Assembly: GCF_019429485.1 (NCBI RefSeq)
Contig: NZ_JAHXZN010000004.1
Coordinates: forward strand, 124,001 to 188,000
Direction: 5' to 3'
DNA length: 64,000 nucleotides
Source: Sphingomonas citri
GTDB taxonomy: Bacteria; Pseudomonadota; Alphaproteobacteria; Sphingomonadales; Sphingomonadaceae
The position numbers were made by a program, and so were the translations under genes. Positions 43,746 to 51,862 of the stretch are shown piece after piece. A model generated the notes under the pieces. The model worked only from the letters and a program-made list of their open reading frames with translations. It did no database searches and was not told where the DNA came from. Position 1 is the stretch's first letter. Each line of letters starts with the position of its first letter.

Positions 43746-44981
43746 ATGAAGAAGCTTTGGATCGTGGGCGCGGCCGTGGTCGCCGCGTCGAGTGCTTATG
43801 CGGCGACGAACACTGCCAACGTCGCTCAGGCTGCCACCAGCTTGGTCGCGGTGATCGCTGCGCCGGCCACCCCGGCGGCCAAGCCTGCCGCGACGGTGAA
43901 GCTTGCCGCCGACGGACTGCCCGTCGACGCGATCCGAAAGACCGGGCCTTTCGGCGTCGTCCAGCAGCCGTCCTACGCCAGCAACTTCAAGACAGAGGAC
44001 TTGCTGGTGCCGTCCTGGGGAACGGGCGCGATCCCGCAGTCGGGCGCACCGGACGTGGTCGGCGCCTTCCGCTTCATCTGCATGCCCGGTCAGGTGCTGA
44101 AGGACGACCCGATCGTCTTCCCCGGTCAGCCTGGCAAGTCGCACGCGCACCAGTTCTTTGGTAACACTGGCGCTAACGCTTATTCCGATTACGGGAAGCT
44201 GCGCTTTAGCGGCGACAGCACGTGCAACAATAAATTGAACCGCTCGGCCTATTGGGTTCCAGCGATGCTCAACGGCAAGGGCAAGGTTGTCCGGCCAGAC
44301 TATGTCTCAATTTACTACAAGCGCATCCCTGAAAGCAGCCCGGCCTGCCAGATCGAGGGAAAGGCGTGTGTCGACATGCCGCGAGGTCTGCGCTTCGTGT
44401 TCGGTTACAACATGGGAACTGGCAAGAGCGAGAATAACTTCTACTTTAACTGCGATGGCCCGACTGCGACACCTGGCCATTATCCGGATCTTGTCACCGC
44501 GGCGAAGTTCTGCCCGGTGGGCAACCGCATCGGTGCGGTGATCCAAGCGCCGAGCTGCTGGAACGGACGTCAACTCAACTCGGGTGACCATCGCAGCCAC
44601 ATGGCTTTCCCGAGCTATGGCTGGGATGGTATCCTCAAGTGCCCGGCGACTCATCCGTATATCGTGCCGACTTTCACGCTCGGCGCGTGGTACACGGTGG
44701 ACGAGGATCTCGACACCTCGGGTGAGTGGAGCGAGGGCAAGAGCACGTGGACGCTCGCCTCCGACTCGATGCCCGGCATGGCAACGCAGCGCCCCGGCAC
44801 CACCTTCCACGCCGACTGGATTGGCGCTTGGGACGACAAGGTGCTCGCCATGTGGACCGCGAACTGCATCAACAAGCTGCTTAACTGCTCGGGCGGCGAC
44901 CTCGGCAACGGCCTTCAGCTGAAGATGCGCGACGACTTCACCTGGAACGCCACGCCGCGACTCGTAGACATGCCCAAGTAA
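43746..44981 (+). CDS. Secreted DUF1996 protein 3
   Basis: A DUF1996 protein of 411 residues with a signal peptide (KKLWIVGAAVVAASSAYA). An Ala/Pro-rich spacer precedes the domain. Blocks match the other two copies: PDVVGAFRFICMPGQ, SHAHQFFGN, RPDYVSIYYKRIP, MPRGLRFVFGYNM, IGAVIQAPSCWNGRQLNSGDHRSHM, VPTFTLGAWYTVD and INKLLNCSGGDLGNG. The first histidine motif reads HAHQ rather than HLHQ. ATG 43746 follows CGGGGG; the frame back to 43650 is noncoding leader. Codon use is more AT-rich than in adjacent genes, for example in the stretch around 44160-44480. Function unknown. Confidence 0.8.
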   Translation: MKKLWIVGAAVVAASSAYAATNTANVAQAATSLVAVIAAPATPAAKPAATVKLAADGLPVDAIRKTGPFGVVQQPSYASNFKTEDLLVPSWGTGAIPQSGAPDVVGAFRFICMPGQVLKDDPIVFPGQPGKSHAHQFFGNTGANAYSDYGKLRFSGDSTCNNKLNRSAYWVPAMLNGKGKVVRPDYVSIYYKRIPESSPACQIEGKACVDMPRGLRFVFGYNMGTGKSENNFYFNCDGPTATPGHYPDLVTAAKFCPVGNRIGAVIQAPSCWNGRQLNSGDHRSHMAFPSYGWDGILKCPATHPYIVPTFTLGAWYTVDEDLDTSGEWSEGKSTWTLASDSMPGMATQRPGTTFHADWIGAWDDKVLAMWTANCINKLLNCSGGDLGNGLQLKMRDDFTWNATPRLVDMPK

Positions 44982-44994
44982 GCGAACTCCAGCC

Positions 44995-45018
44995 GGCGCG
45001 GGAACTCACGCCCGCGCC
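44995..45018 (+). terminator. Hairpin after the DUF1996 gene
   Basis: GGCGCGGG and CCCGCGCC pair perfectly around an eight-base loop, 13 bases after the stop codon. No T tract follows, so it is a weak terminator or a transcript-stabilising hairpin. Confidence 0.4.
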
Positions 45019-45256
45019 GCCGACGACCACCGCGCCAGGTCTGGCTCGTAGAAGCTGGCGCGGCGCGGTGTCGTGTTAGATCTGCGCATGCTGGCGCAAG
45101 GCTGGCATGTCGCGGGCTGGCGCCGATCGATTTCGGGCTTTCGAGACGATCTTACGCCGACACCGCCAGTAGCCGAACTACTATAGCACGAGAAAACCAA
45201 GCGCGCGGCGCGCCGTCGCGGTGGCGGGCCATGTCCCCGTGCCGCGGAAAGATCGA

Positions 45257-45817
45257 CTAGCCGAGCCGCCAGCGCTCGAGCTGAGCGACGACGTCGGCCT
45301 TCACCTGTTCGACGGTGAGATCGGTGAGGTCGCGCGCACGCGTGCCCACGCTGCTCTGCGCGGCGAGGTACCAGGCCACGCTGCGGCGCGCCTCCGACGC
45401 CTCCAGCGCGGTGTAGGCGGCGAGCGGCCGTGACCGGGGCGTAAGGCGATAACTGAAGGCGCGCTGGCTATCGGCGCCGACCGACAAGGCGATCGCGTCC
45501 TCGGTCAGCACGAGCTCGCTATCGGTCCAGCCTTCCTCCCGCAGCGCCTCGTACACCGATCGGAGCGCGGGTTCGCCGGTGTCGCGCAGCTGTCGCAGGA
45601 TGTCGTCGCGGCGGGCCGGCACCAGCAGTCGCCTGAGCCGCTCGCCGACCGCCGGCGCCGCGTCGGAGAGCGTGATGCCGGCGAGATCGGCGTTGGTCTG
45701 CCGGATCAGCCCGATCGCCAGCATCAGCATGATGAGGCAGAACGGCAGCGCCGCGAGCAGCGTCGCCGCCTGGAGCGCGCCGAGGCCGCCGGCGAGCAGC
45801 AGAAGCGCCGCGGTCAC
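45257..45817 (-). pseudogene. C-terminal fragment of a BCCT (choline/betaine) transporter
   Basis: About 186 residues match only the end of a BetT-type transporter. There are two hydrophobic segments (TAALLLLAGGLGALQAATLLAALPFCLIMLMLAIGLI), then the long cytoplasmic regulatory tail (SRPLAAYTALEASEARRSVAWYLAAQSSVGTRARDLTDL). Full proteins have 12 helices and more than 600 residues, so at least ten helices are missing. In-frame sequence just before GTG 45817 still reads as transporter (QETVTAALLL), but TAG occurs ten codons upstream of GTG 45817. Beyond that no homologous sequence is seen. It is a truncated remnant, probably cut by an insertion or deletion next to the integrase remnant. Confidence 0.75.
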
Positions 45818-46487
45818 TGTCTCCTGCGTGGTCGCGCAGTCCTATCTTGGTTCGAGGTGGCCTCCAGTATGATCGGGCAGCCTGACAAGATTAGATTCAA
45901 GGCCCTCACACGCAACTACCCGTAGCCATATGCGCTCGCGGCCAACCGCGGGTGATGTGAAGGTCCGAGCGGGAGCACGGCGCCTTCAGCGAAGTCGTCA
46001 GTTGCGAAATGGCCCCCCCCCCGACGCCGCTGTGACCACGCCCCGCTGCCCGGAGGGAGCCGTAAGTATTCGCGTTTTCCTAAAAGTTCCGCGTGATCGC
46101 GGTCTCTCGGTGTAATTCGAGGCCAAGACGTCCCTCACGGTGACATTTTGATGCTGGAGGGGCTGCGCGCGGCGACAGAACATAGGCTTTGAGTCGAAGT
46201 CGCTCGTCTCGGAGTTGTCGACATTAGGCCCAGCCCTCTAGCGAACGCAGCCTCGGGCTCTACGATGCAGGAGTGGCATACGAAGGCATCAGTCACGAGC
46301 TCCTCCGTAAGTCGCGCTTCTAGGCTGCGGACACGGTTGCAATTGCCGCACGTGAAGTTTTGCAGTCTTCCGCAAAGCCGCCGCCACCTAACTCCAGATC
46401 GTACAGTTGTTACATCGCTGATGTCTGCGTCGACTATCCACCTCTATAAGTTCGTTATGCGCGTCCTACAGAGCACGCCACTTCATT
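45818..46487. other. AT-richer interval without genes (decayed island)
   Basis: This 670-base stretch between the transporter fragment and the integrase remnant carries no credible gene. Its composition is clearly less G/C-rich than the flanks. It contains a run of ten C at 46013-46022. Short open frames here lack any family-like sequence. I read it as degraded mobile DNA. Confidence 0.5.
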
Positions 46488-46901
46488 TTAACCCTGCGTC
46501 TGCCTTCGACTTCGTTGAGCGTAGAGGCGTCTGGTTGGAGTTCGGGCCTCGAAAGAAGAGCGGCGGCGATGAACCGTCCTCTCTCGTACCCCGCCGTGCT
46601 CGACGCTTTGAAGCGCTCGTGCCTGCCTCACATCCAGGTCGTAGCGCCGCTTGGCGGCATCGTAGACGCGATACGCTTCGACGCTGAGGACGTCCTTGGC
46701 GCCGAGCGACACCTTCAGCTCGCGTTGGCCCGGCTTGGCCAGAAAGGGGCGGAGTGTCTCTGGGTAGACGCGACGAAAAATGAGGCGGCCAGTCGCCTCC
46801 TTGCGGACCCAGTCGCGAAGCTTTGCCATGTCCGATTTTGCCCCGGTGTTTGTACCAGGTTCGTCGAGCGGAATGGCGGATTTCTGGGCTTTCCTAGGCA
46901 T
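46488..46901 (-). pseudogene. Truncated tyrosine-recombinase integrase remnant
   Basis: The frame begins MPRKAQKSAIPLDEPGTNTG, and residues about 24-95 resemble the N-terminal region of phage-type integrases (DUF6538-like): WVRKEATGRLIFRRVYPETLRPFL, RELKVSLGAKDVLSVEAYRVYDAAKRRYDLDV. After about residue 95 the protein loses any resemblance and becomes Arg-rich, as in a frameshift. No catalytic domain with the R-H-R-Y residues follows. It starts 22 bases from the 3' end of tRNA-Phe, the usual place for an integrase of an element inserted in a tRNA gene. I conclude it is a dead remnant. Confidence 0.65.
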
Positions 46902-46922
46902 TGCAGGCCGTTAGGAAGGGTA

Positions 46923-46998
46923 TGGTGCCCAAGGGCGGGATCGAACCACCGACACTACGATTTTCAGTCGTATGCTCTACCAACTGAGCTACTTGGGC
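46923..46998 (-). tRNA. tRNA-Phe (GAA)
   Basis: On the minus strand the 76-base sequence begins GCCCAAGTAGCTCAGTTGG and ends GGGCACCA, with CCA encoded. The acceptor arms GCCCAAG/CTTGGGC pair fully. The anticodon loop CTGAAAA gives GAA, phenylalanine. The T arm has GGTTCGATCC. The gene's 3' end faces the integrase remnant. Confidence 0.97.
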
Positions 46999-47029
46999 GC
47001 ACCGCTCGCTGAGCGGTGAGGCGCGGTCC

Positions 47030-47212
47030 CTAGGCGGTGTCGCGCGGCTTGTCCAGCCCCTCCTGCATCTCGTCGTCGATCGCGGGCCCGGGCAGGCGGT
47101 AGCCCTCGCCGAGCCAGCGCAGCAGGTCGCGGTCCTTGCAGCCGCGGCCGCAGAAGGGGGCGTGGTCGGGGTGCGCCGGGGCGGCGCAGATCGGGCAAAG
47201 CTGGGTCATCAC
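47030..47212 (-). CDS. yacG: YacG-like zinc-binding DNA gyrase inhibitor
   Basis: A 60-residue protein with the YacG pattern: CPIC near the N-terminus, then FCGRGCKDRDLLRWLGEGYRLPG, giving four cysteines for one zinc ion. E. coli YacG binds gyrase and blocks DNA binding. ATG 47212 overlaps the stop of the RNase E/G-like gene by four bases (ATGA), so the genes are coupled. It is the last gene of the infA-maf-rng-yacG group, a usual order in sphingomonads. Confidence 0.9.
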   Translation of the reverse strand: MMTQLCPICAAPAHPDHAPFCGRGCKDRDLLRWLGEGYRLPGPAIDDEMQEGLDKPRDTA

Positions 47213-48132
47213 TCGAATATAAGCAGTCGTCCAGTGCGGCGCAGCAGCGCGTCCTGCCAGTCGGGGCTGGCCAGCACGCGTGCGCGCACCGGCTCGGGCA
47301 GGCGATGGCGCGGCGAGGCGCTCGGCGGCTCACGCTCGATCCGGCGCAGCGCGGCGCGCGCCTCCGCGCCGACGGGATCCTCGCGCAGCCGCTCGGGCAG
47401 CGAGGCGCGCGGTCGCGGGCGTACCACCTGGAGAAAGCCGAAGCCGTTGACCGCGGTACGCTCGAACGGCGGCGGCAGCGCGGCATCGAGCGCGGCGGCG
47501 ACCGCCTGGCGCGCCGCCTTGCCGGTGACGCTGGGAAAGTCGATCCCGATCGAGCCGCCGATGCCGTGGCGCCGGATCGCGTGGGCCACCGCGGTGGCGG
47601 CGCGCAGCGCGAGCGAGTCGGGCGCGTCGTCGCCGTCGACGTCGAACAGCGTCATCGCCGGGGTCGGCGACATCCGCAGCGCGCCGCCGGCGAAGGCGAT
47701 CTCACCGGTGCGCGCCTCTTCCAGCACCTCTGACCAGCCCGCCGCCTCGAGCACGTCGGCCTCGTGCGCGCGCGGCTCGATGACCGGAAGGCCGGTCGCG
47801 GCGATCCGGTCGCGCAGGCTCGCGCCCGCGACTGGCGCGGCGTCGGTGACGCGACCGCGCGCGCGCTTGGCGCGGCCGGGCTCGGGAATCGCCTCGCGCG
47901 TCACTTCCACCGTCAGCCGCGCGCCGAGCGTCACGCCCGGCGGCGCGCGGTCGAGCAGCAGCTCGCGCCCGTCCTCCAGCACGGCGACTCGGCGCTCGCG
48001 CAGCCGCGCCGGCGCGACGGTGCCGACGCGCAGGCCGTCGGGCAGCTCGATCCGCGCGGCGAGGATCCGCTCGCCCTCGACCAGCGCGGCGCGCGCCTCG
48101 CCGATCCCCTCCTCGTACAGCCACTCAGCCAA
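47209..48132 (-). CDS. Short RNase E/G-family ribonuclease
   Basis: About 307 residues, shorter than E. coli RNase G. The N-terminal region has an S1-like strand pattern (EARAALVEGERILAARIEL, VGTVAPARLRERRVAVLEDGRELLLDRAP). The catalytic core has AMTLFDVDGDDAPDSL and GIGGSIGIDFPSV, matching the DVN and IDF metal-site motifs of the family. The zinc-link cysteines are absent. Likely an RNA-processing endonuclease. The start is TTG 48132, overlapping maf by eight bases; no ATG or GTG gives the family N-terminus (AEWLYEEGIGE). The longer frame to 48288 lies over maf. Confidence 0.75.
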   Translation of the reverse strand: MAEWLYEEGIGEARAALVEGERILAARIELPDGLRVGTVAPARLRERRVAVLEDGRELLLDRAPPGVTLGARLTVEVTREAIPEPGRAKRARGRVTDAAPVAGASLRDRIAATGLPVIEPRAHEADVLEAAGWSEVLEEARTGEIAFAGGALRMSPTPAMTLFDVDGDDAPDSLALRAATAVAHAIRRHGIGGSIGIDFPSVTGKAARQAVAAALDAALPPPFERTAVNGFGFLQVVRPRPRASLPERLREDPVGAEARAALRRIEREPPSASPRHRLPEPVRARVLASPDWQDALLRRTGRLLIFE

Positions 48133-48715
48133 GCAGGACGCCCGCGGTGGCGAGCAGCGCGCGCGTCTCGAACAGCGGCAGGCCGACCACCCCCGAGTGG
48201 CTGCCGGCGAGGAAGCGCACGAACGCCTCGGCGCGGCCCTGGATGGCGTAGCCGCCCGCCTTGCCGAGCCCCTCGCCACACGCGACATAGGCGTCGATCT
48301 CCGCCTCGCTCAGCGGCTTGAACGCGACCACCGTGTCTGCCAGCCGGGTGCGCCCGCGGCCGTCGGGCGCGATCACGCACACCGCCGAGAGCGCGTGGTG
48401 GCGCCGCCCGGCGAGCAGCCGCAGCAAGGTGCGCTGCACCTCCGGGTCGGTGGCGGGGGGCAGGATGCGGCGGCCGAGCGCGATCGTGGTGTCGCCGGCG
48501 AGCACGGCCTCGCCCGCCTCGCGCGTCACCGCGCGCGCTTTCTCCTCGGCGAGGCGCAGCGCATAGGCGCGCGGCAGCTCGCGCGGGCGCGGCGTCTCGT
48601 CGATGTCGGGCGACTCGGTCCGCGCGGGGGAGACGCCGAGCCGCGCGAGCAGGTCGCGGCGGCGCGGCGAGGAGGAGGCGAGCACCAGCGGCGCGGCGCC
48701 GTCGTGCGGCGTCAC
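48125..48715 (-). CDS. maf: Maf-family nucleotide pyrophosphatase
   Basis: A 196-residue Maf protein, hydrolysing modified or canonical nucleoside triphosphates. It shows LVLASSSPRRRDLLARLG at the N-terminus, the acidic ESPDIDETPRP, the lysine motif AEEKARAV, the catalytic LAGDTTIALGRRIL and GYAIQGRAEAFVRFLAGSHSGVVGLPL near the C-terminus. GTG is the start at 48715; infA lies 44 bases upstream on the same strand. The Maf stop overlaps the RNase E/G start by eight bases. Confidence 0.9.
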   Translation of the reverse strand: MTPHDGAAPLVLASSSPRRRDLLARLGVSPARTESPDIDETPRPRELPRAYALRLAEEKARAVTREAGEAVLAGDTTIALGRRILPPATDPEVQRTLLRLLAGRRHHALSAVCVIAPDGRGRTRLADTVVAFKPLSEAEIDAYVACGEGLGKAGGYAIQGRAEAFVRFLAGSHSGVVGLPLFETRALLATAGVLLG

Positions 48716-48759
48716 GCTCTCACCGTCAGCGTCATGGGAGAGCTCGTCCGGCGCGCGGC

Positions 48760-49005
48760 TCAGGACGGGCCGGGGCCGCCGCGGCCGGGCATGAAGCGAT
48801 AGGTGATGCGACCCTTGGTGAGGTCGTACGGGGTCAGCTCGACCAGCACCTCGTCGCCGACGAGCACGCGGATGCGGTTCTTGCGCATCTTGCCCGCGGT
48901 GTGGCCGAGGATCTCATGGTCGTTCTCGAGCCGGACGCGGAACATCGCGTTGGGCAGCAGCTCCACTACCTGCCCGCGCATCTCGAGGAGTTCTTCTTTC
49001 GCCAA
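48760..49005 (-). CDS. infA: Translation initiation factor IF-1
   Basis: An 81-residue OB-fold protein. The sequence [47 protein letters not shown] and [22 protein letters not shown] is the IF-1 core. It binds the 30S A site during initiation. The start is TTG at 49005, which gives the conserved opening. It is about nine residues longer than E. coli IF-1 at its Gly/Pro-rich C-terminus. It heads the maf-RNase-yacG run. Confidence 0.95.
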   Translation of the reverse strand: MAKEELLEMRGQVVELLPNAMFRVRLENDHEILGHTAGKMRKNRIRVLVGDEVLVELTPYDLTKGRITYRFMPGRGGPGPS

Positions 49006-49171
49006 ACGGTGTCTCTTTCGCGCTGAGTGCGCGCGCCCTTAGCCGAGACGGCGGAGAAAGGAAAGGCGAGCGCGTGGATCGCGCGGCGACCCGTGAGGCG
49101 CGGCGCGCCCCGTATATGGACAGTGCGGGGCGGTTCGGCAAGGCGGCCCGCGCGGCCGTCTATAGTGGAGC

Positions 49172-49687
49172 ATGCGGGCTACCACTTTCGCGCTGCGCTA
49201 CGAGGATCTGCTGGCGGCGACGCGCGCAGGCGCCGCGCGGCGCGGCTGGTGCCGCCGTCTCGCCCTGGTCACGCTTCCCTGGTCAGGGCTCGCGGTGGCG
49301 CTCGGCACCGGCGATCTCGGCGAGGGTGAGCGAGTCACGACACAGGTCGCGCTGGTGCTCGCCGCGCTGGGCTGGAGCGCGGCGATGCTGCTGGTGGCGC
49401 CGCTGGCGGCACGCCGGCGGCTGGTGCGACGTGTCCGGCGCCGCTTCGCCTGCCAGCCCCCGACCGCGCTGCTCACCACGCTGGCTTGGCGCGAGAGCGG
49501 GCTGGTGCTGGCCTCGCCGCGCGGCACGCTGCGGCTCGGCTGGGACGAGGTGGCGGCGGTGGAGCAGGGCACGCTGCTGCTGTTCCGCCGGCGCGATCGC
49601 GGGGTGCCGCCGTTCGTGCCGCTCGCGCTGCTGACGCCGGCGCAGCGCGCCGAGCTGCTCGCGCTGGGGGAGGCCGCGCGGCGGTGA
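49172..49687 (+). CDS. YcxB-like membrane protein
   Basis: A 171-residue protein with two hydrophobic segments (LALVTLPWSGLAVALG and VALVLAALGWSAAMLLVAPLA). A C-terminal soluble domain follows: WRESGLVLASPRGTLRLGWDEVAAVEQGTLLLFRRRDRGVPPFVPLALL. The latter resembles the YcxB-like domain, whose role is unknown. ATG 49172 has GGAG very close upstream, so the start is not firm. It converges on the STAS-like gene with only two bases between stops. Confidence 0.6.
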   Translation: MRATTFALRYEDLLAATRAGAARRGWCRRLALVTLPWSGLAVALGTGDLGEGERVTTQVALVLAALGWSAAMLLVAPLAARRRLVRRVRRRFACQPPTALLTTLAWRESGLVLASPRGTLRLGWDEVAAVEQGTLLLFRRRDRGVPPFVPLALLTPAQRAELLALGEAARR

Positions 49688-49689
49688 GG

Positions 49690-50073
49690 TCAGGCGGGCG
49701 GCGGCGCGTCGGAGAGCAGCCAGGCCTCTGCCTCGCCCGACGTGGCGAAGAAGGCCGCACCGCGGATCTCGGCGGCGCGGCGGATCTGGCGCCGCGCGAG
49801 TGAAAGGCCGACCACGAAGGCGAGGCGCCGCGACGCGGTGGCGGGATCACCGACCACGCGCTGGAAGGCGTCGACGCTGTCCTGCGCCTGGATGTCGATC
49901 GCGCGCATGTCGACCAGCGTGACGTGCTGGTTGGGCGCGCAGCGCAGCTCACGCTGTGCCGCCGCCAACCCTCGCGCGAACGCGGCGATGTCGGGCGCGG
50001 TGAAGAAGCCGGCGATGGTGATGCGAACGAGGTCGCGGGCGGGATCGATCGCGAAGGAGTAAGCGGGCGGCAT
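49690..50073 (-). CDS. STAS/SpoIIAA-like protein
   Basis: A 127-residue cytoplasmic protein. The pattern AYSFAIDPARDLVRITIAGFFTAPDIAAFARGL followed by NQHVTLVDMRAIDIQ fits a SpoIIAA/STAS-like fold. No domain beyond this is visible. Close homologues are generally of unknown function. The start is ATG 50073. It converges with the YcxB-like gene; the methyltransferase gene lies 83 bases away on the same strand. Confidence 0.55.
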   Translation of the reverse strand: MPPAYSFAIDPARDLVRITIAGFFTAPDIAAFARGLAAAQRELRCAPNQHVTLVDMRAIDIQAQDSVDAFQRVVGDPATASRRLAFVVGLSLARRQIRRAAEIRGAAFFATSGEAEAWLLSDAPPPA

Positions 50074-50156
50074 GCCGAGCCGCTAGCACGCGCCGCCCGG
50101 CTTTATGGCGCTAAGTGACTGATCGACATCTGTTCAGCCGCGCCGGCCGGATGGCC

Positions 50157-51596
50157 TCACAGCAGCGAGCCCTGGCCGCCGCGATCCTCGCGCACGGCCT
50201 GGCGGAAGGCGGCGTTGGGGTCGACGTGCGGCAGGTCGGGGCGCTTGCCCGCCATCAGTTCGGCGAGCGTCAGGATCTGCAACCGCGCGTAGCTGCGCCC
50301 CGTCGCGCTGCTGGCGAAGCGCCCCACCGCGGCGGCCTCGCGGATCATCGGCTCGGTCGGGGCGGCGCGGGTGACGAACACGCCCGCGATCGCGCGATCG
50401 CGCACCATCGCCGCGTGAAGCTCGCGCACCATCGCCACGCCCACCTGCTCGCCGCTCTTCACCGATACCAACGCGCGCTCGACCGTGCGCCCGTCGGGGC
50501 GGCAGTAGAGCAGCCCGTCGACCCCGCCGTCCGCGCCCTTGCGTCGCCCGCCGTGCGGCATCGCGCCGATCAGGAAGACGACCCACCACTGGAACTGATA
50601 GCGGTCGCGTCGCGCCAGGTCCTCGGCCGAGGCGAGGTCGCGTGGCGTGCCTTCGACGGTGAAGCGCGCGTCGGGGAAGGCGGCGTGCAGGCGCTTCTCG
50701 ATCAGCGCGATGGCGAGATGGGTCACGTCGATCCCGGTCCAGCGCCGCGCCAGCTTCTGCGCGGCATGCACCGCGGTGCCGCAGCCGCAGAACGGGTCGA
50801 GCACGAGGTCGCCGGGCCGCGACGAGGCGGCGATGATCCGCTCCAGCAGCGCGACCGGCTTCTGCGTCGGATACCCCAGCTTCTCGACCGAGAAGGACTT
50901 GATGTTGGGCGAGTAGAGCGCGGGATCGTCCCATACGTCGTCGATCGGCTTGCCGAGCGGGTTGGCGCCCCCGCCGCGGCGCTCGTAGCCGGCGGCGTGC
51001 GCGACATATTGCTTGTTGAAGGTCCAGTCGGCGGCGGGGTCCCGGACGTAATAGAAGATCGTGTCGTGGTTGCGCACCCAGTTGGCGGTGCGGGTCTTGA
51101 AGCCGCTCACCCAGCCCGAGCGCCACACGATCTCGCGACGGAAGGCGCGCGGGGCGAACACGCCGTCGAGCAGCAGCTTGAGGTAATGGCCAGCGGTCGG
51201 GTCGCAGTGGAGATAGAGGCTGCCGCTGGGCTTGAGCACGCGGCGCAGCTCGATCAGCCGGATCGTCATCATCGCGAGATAGGCGAGCATGTCGTTCTCG
51301 CCGAGGAAGCGGCGGAGCGAGTCGAGCAGCTGGAACGCGTCCGCATGGCCGCTGCGCGCGACCTGGTCGAAGGCGTCGGCGGCGGCGTCGTTCCAGTGCC
51401 AGCTGTCGTGGAAGGCCTCGACCTGCGCCGCGGTGCCCGCGCCGTCGGGCGCGCGGAAGAGGATGTTGTAGCTGGCGTTCGAGTTGAACGGCGGGTCGAG
51501 GTAGATCAGGTCGACGCTGGCGTCCGCGATCTCACGCCGCAGGACGTCGAGATTGTCGCCATAGTAGAGGTGGTTCGTCGGCCGGTTCGTACCCAT
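50157..51596 (-). CDS. Adenine-type DNA methyltransferase fused to Mrr-like endonuclease domain
   Basis: A 479-residue fusion. Residues 1 to about 310 are a beta-class amino-methyltransferase: catalytic DPPFN at 34-38 precedes the SAM-binding DPFCGCGT at 267-274. TRD-like sequence lies between them. Residues about 330-440 carry GADGGVDG (354-361) and ALVSVKSG (Lys380), the D...xVK layout of a PD-(D/E)xK nuclease such as Mrr. The usual Gln/Glu before the Lys is Val. A single chain that could both modify and cut is therefore possible, or a nuclease domain used only for DNA recognition. No specificity subunit or separate endonuclease lies nearby. ATG is at 51596. Confidence 0.8.
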   Translation of the reverse strand: MGTNRPTNHLYYGDNLDVLRREIADASVDLIYLDPPFNSNASYNILFRAPDGAGTAAQVEAFHDSWHWNDAAADAFDQVARSGHADAFQLLDSLRRFLGENDMLAYLAMMTIRLIELRRVLKPSGSLYLHCDPTAGHYLKLLLDGVFAPRAFRREIVWRSGWVSGFKTRTANWVRNHDTIFYYVRDPAADWTFNKQYVAHAAGYERRGGGANPLGKPIDDVWDDPALYSPNIKSFSVEKLGYPTQKPVALLERIIAASSRPGDLVLDPFCGCGTAVHAAQKLARRWTGIDVTHLAIALIEKRLHAAFPDARFTVEGTPRDLASAEDLARRDRYQFQWWVVFLIGAMPHGGRRKGADGGVDGLLYCRPDGRTVERALVSVKSGEQVGVAMVRELHAAMVRDRAIAGVFVTRAAPTEPMIREAAAVGRFASSATGRSYARLQILTLAELMAGKRPDLPHVDPNAAFRQAVREDRGGQGSLL

Positions 51597-51721
51597 GCGC
51601 GCGAGAGCAGCGTGGTTGGTACGAGGGCGTCACGGGTTGGTTCGTCCGGAACGGAGGTGAGTCGGGCCGGGCGAGAGGGGCAGGGTCCGATGTGGACTAA
51701 TCTGGGTTGATCGAGAGGAGA

Positions 51722-51858
51722 ATCCTTCCCTGCAAGGGGAGGTGGCGCGCGCAGCGCGACGGAGGGTGTCGCCGGCGGTGAGTCTCGCCCGCCTCACCTT
51801 CGGTGACACCCCTCCGTCAGCCCTGCGGGCTGCCACCTCCCCTTGCAGGAAAGGATCT
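51722..51858. repeat. Large inverted repeat (family B, best copy)
   Basis: Left arm ATCCTTCCCTGCAAGGGG.. continues with GGTGGC, GCGACGGAGGGTGTC. The right arm is its near-perfect inverse (GACACCCCTCCGTC ... CCTTGCAGGAAAGGAT). Together they form a 137-base imperfect palindrome ending five bases from the hppA stop, so it may also work as its terminator. The related element is at 39073. Confidence 0.75.
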
Positions 51859-51862
51859 GACG

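Noticed and set aside
45006..45200. 64-codon minus-strand frame after the third DUF1996 gene
   Set aside because: Ser/Arg-rich low-information sequence, no start signal and no relatives recognised.
46265..46687. 140-codon plus-strand open frame in the low-GC interval
   Set aside because: It runs opposite to the integrase remnant, has no family-like sequence and no ribosome site.
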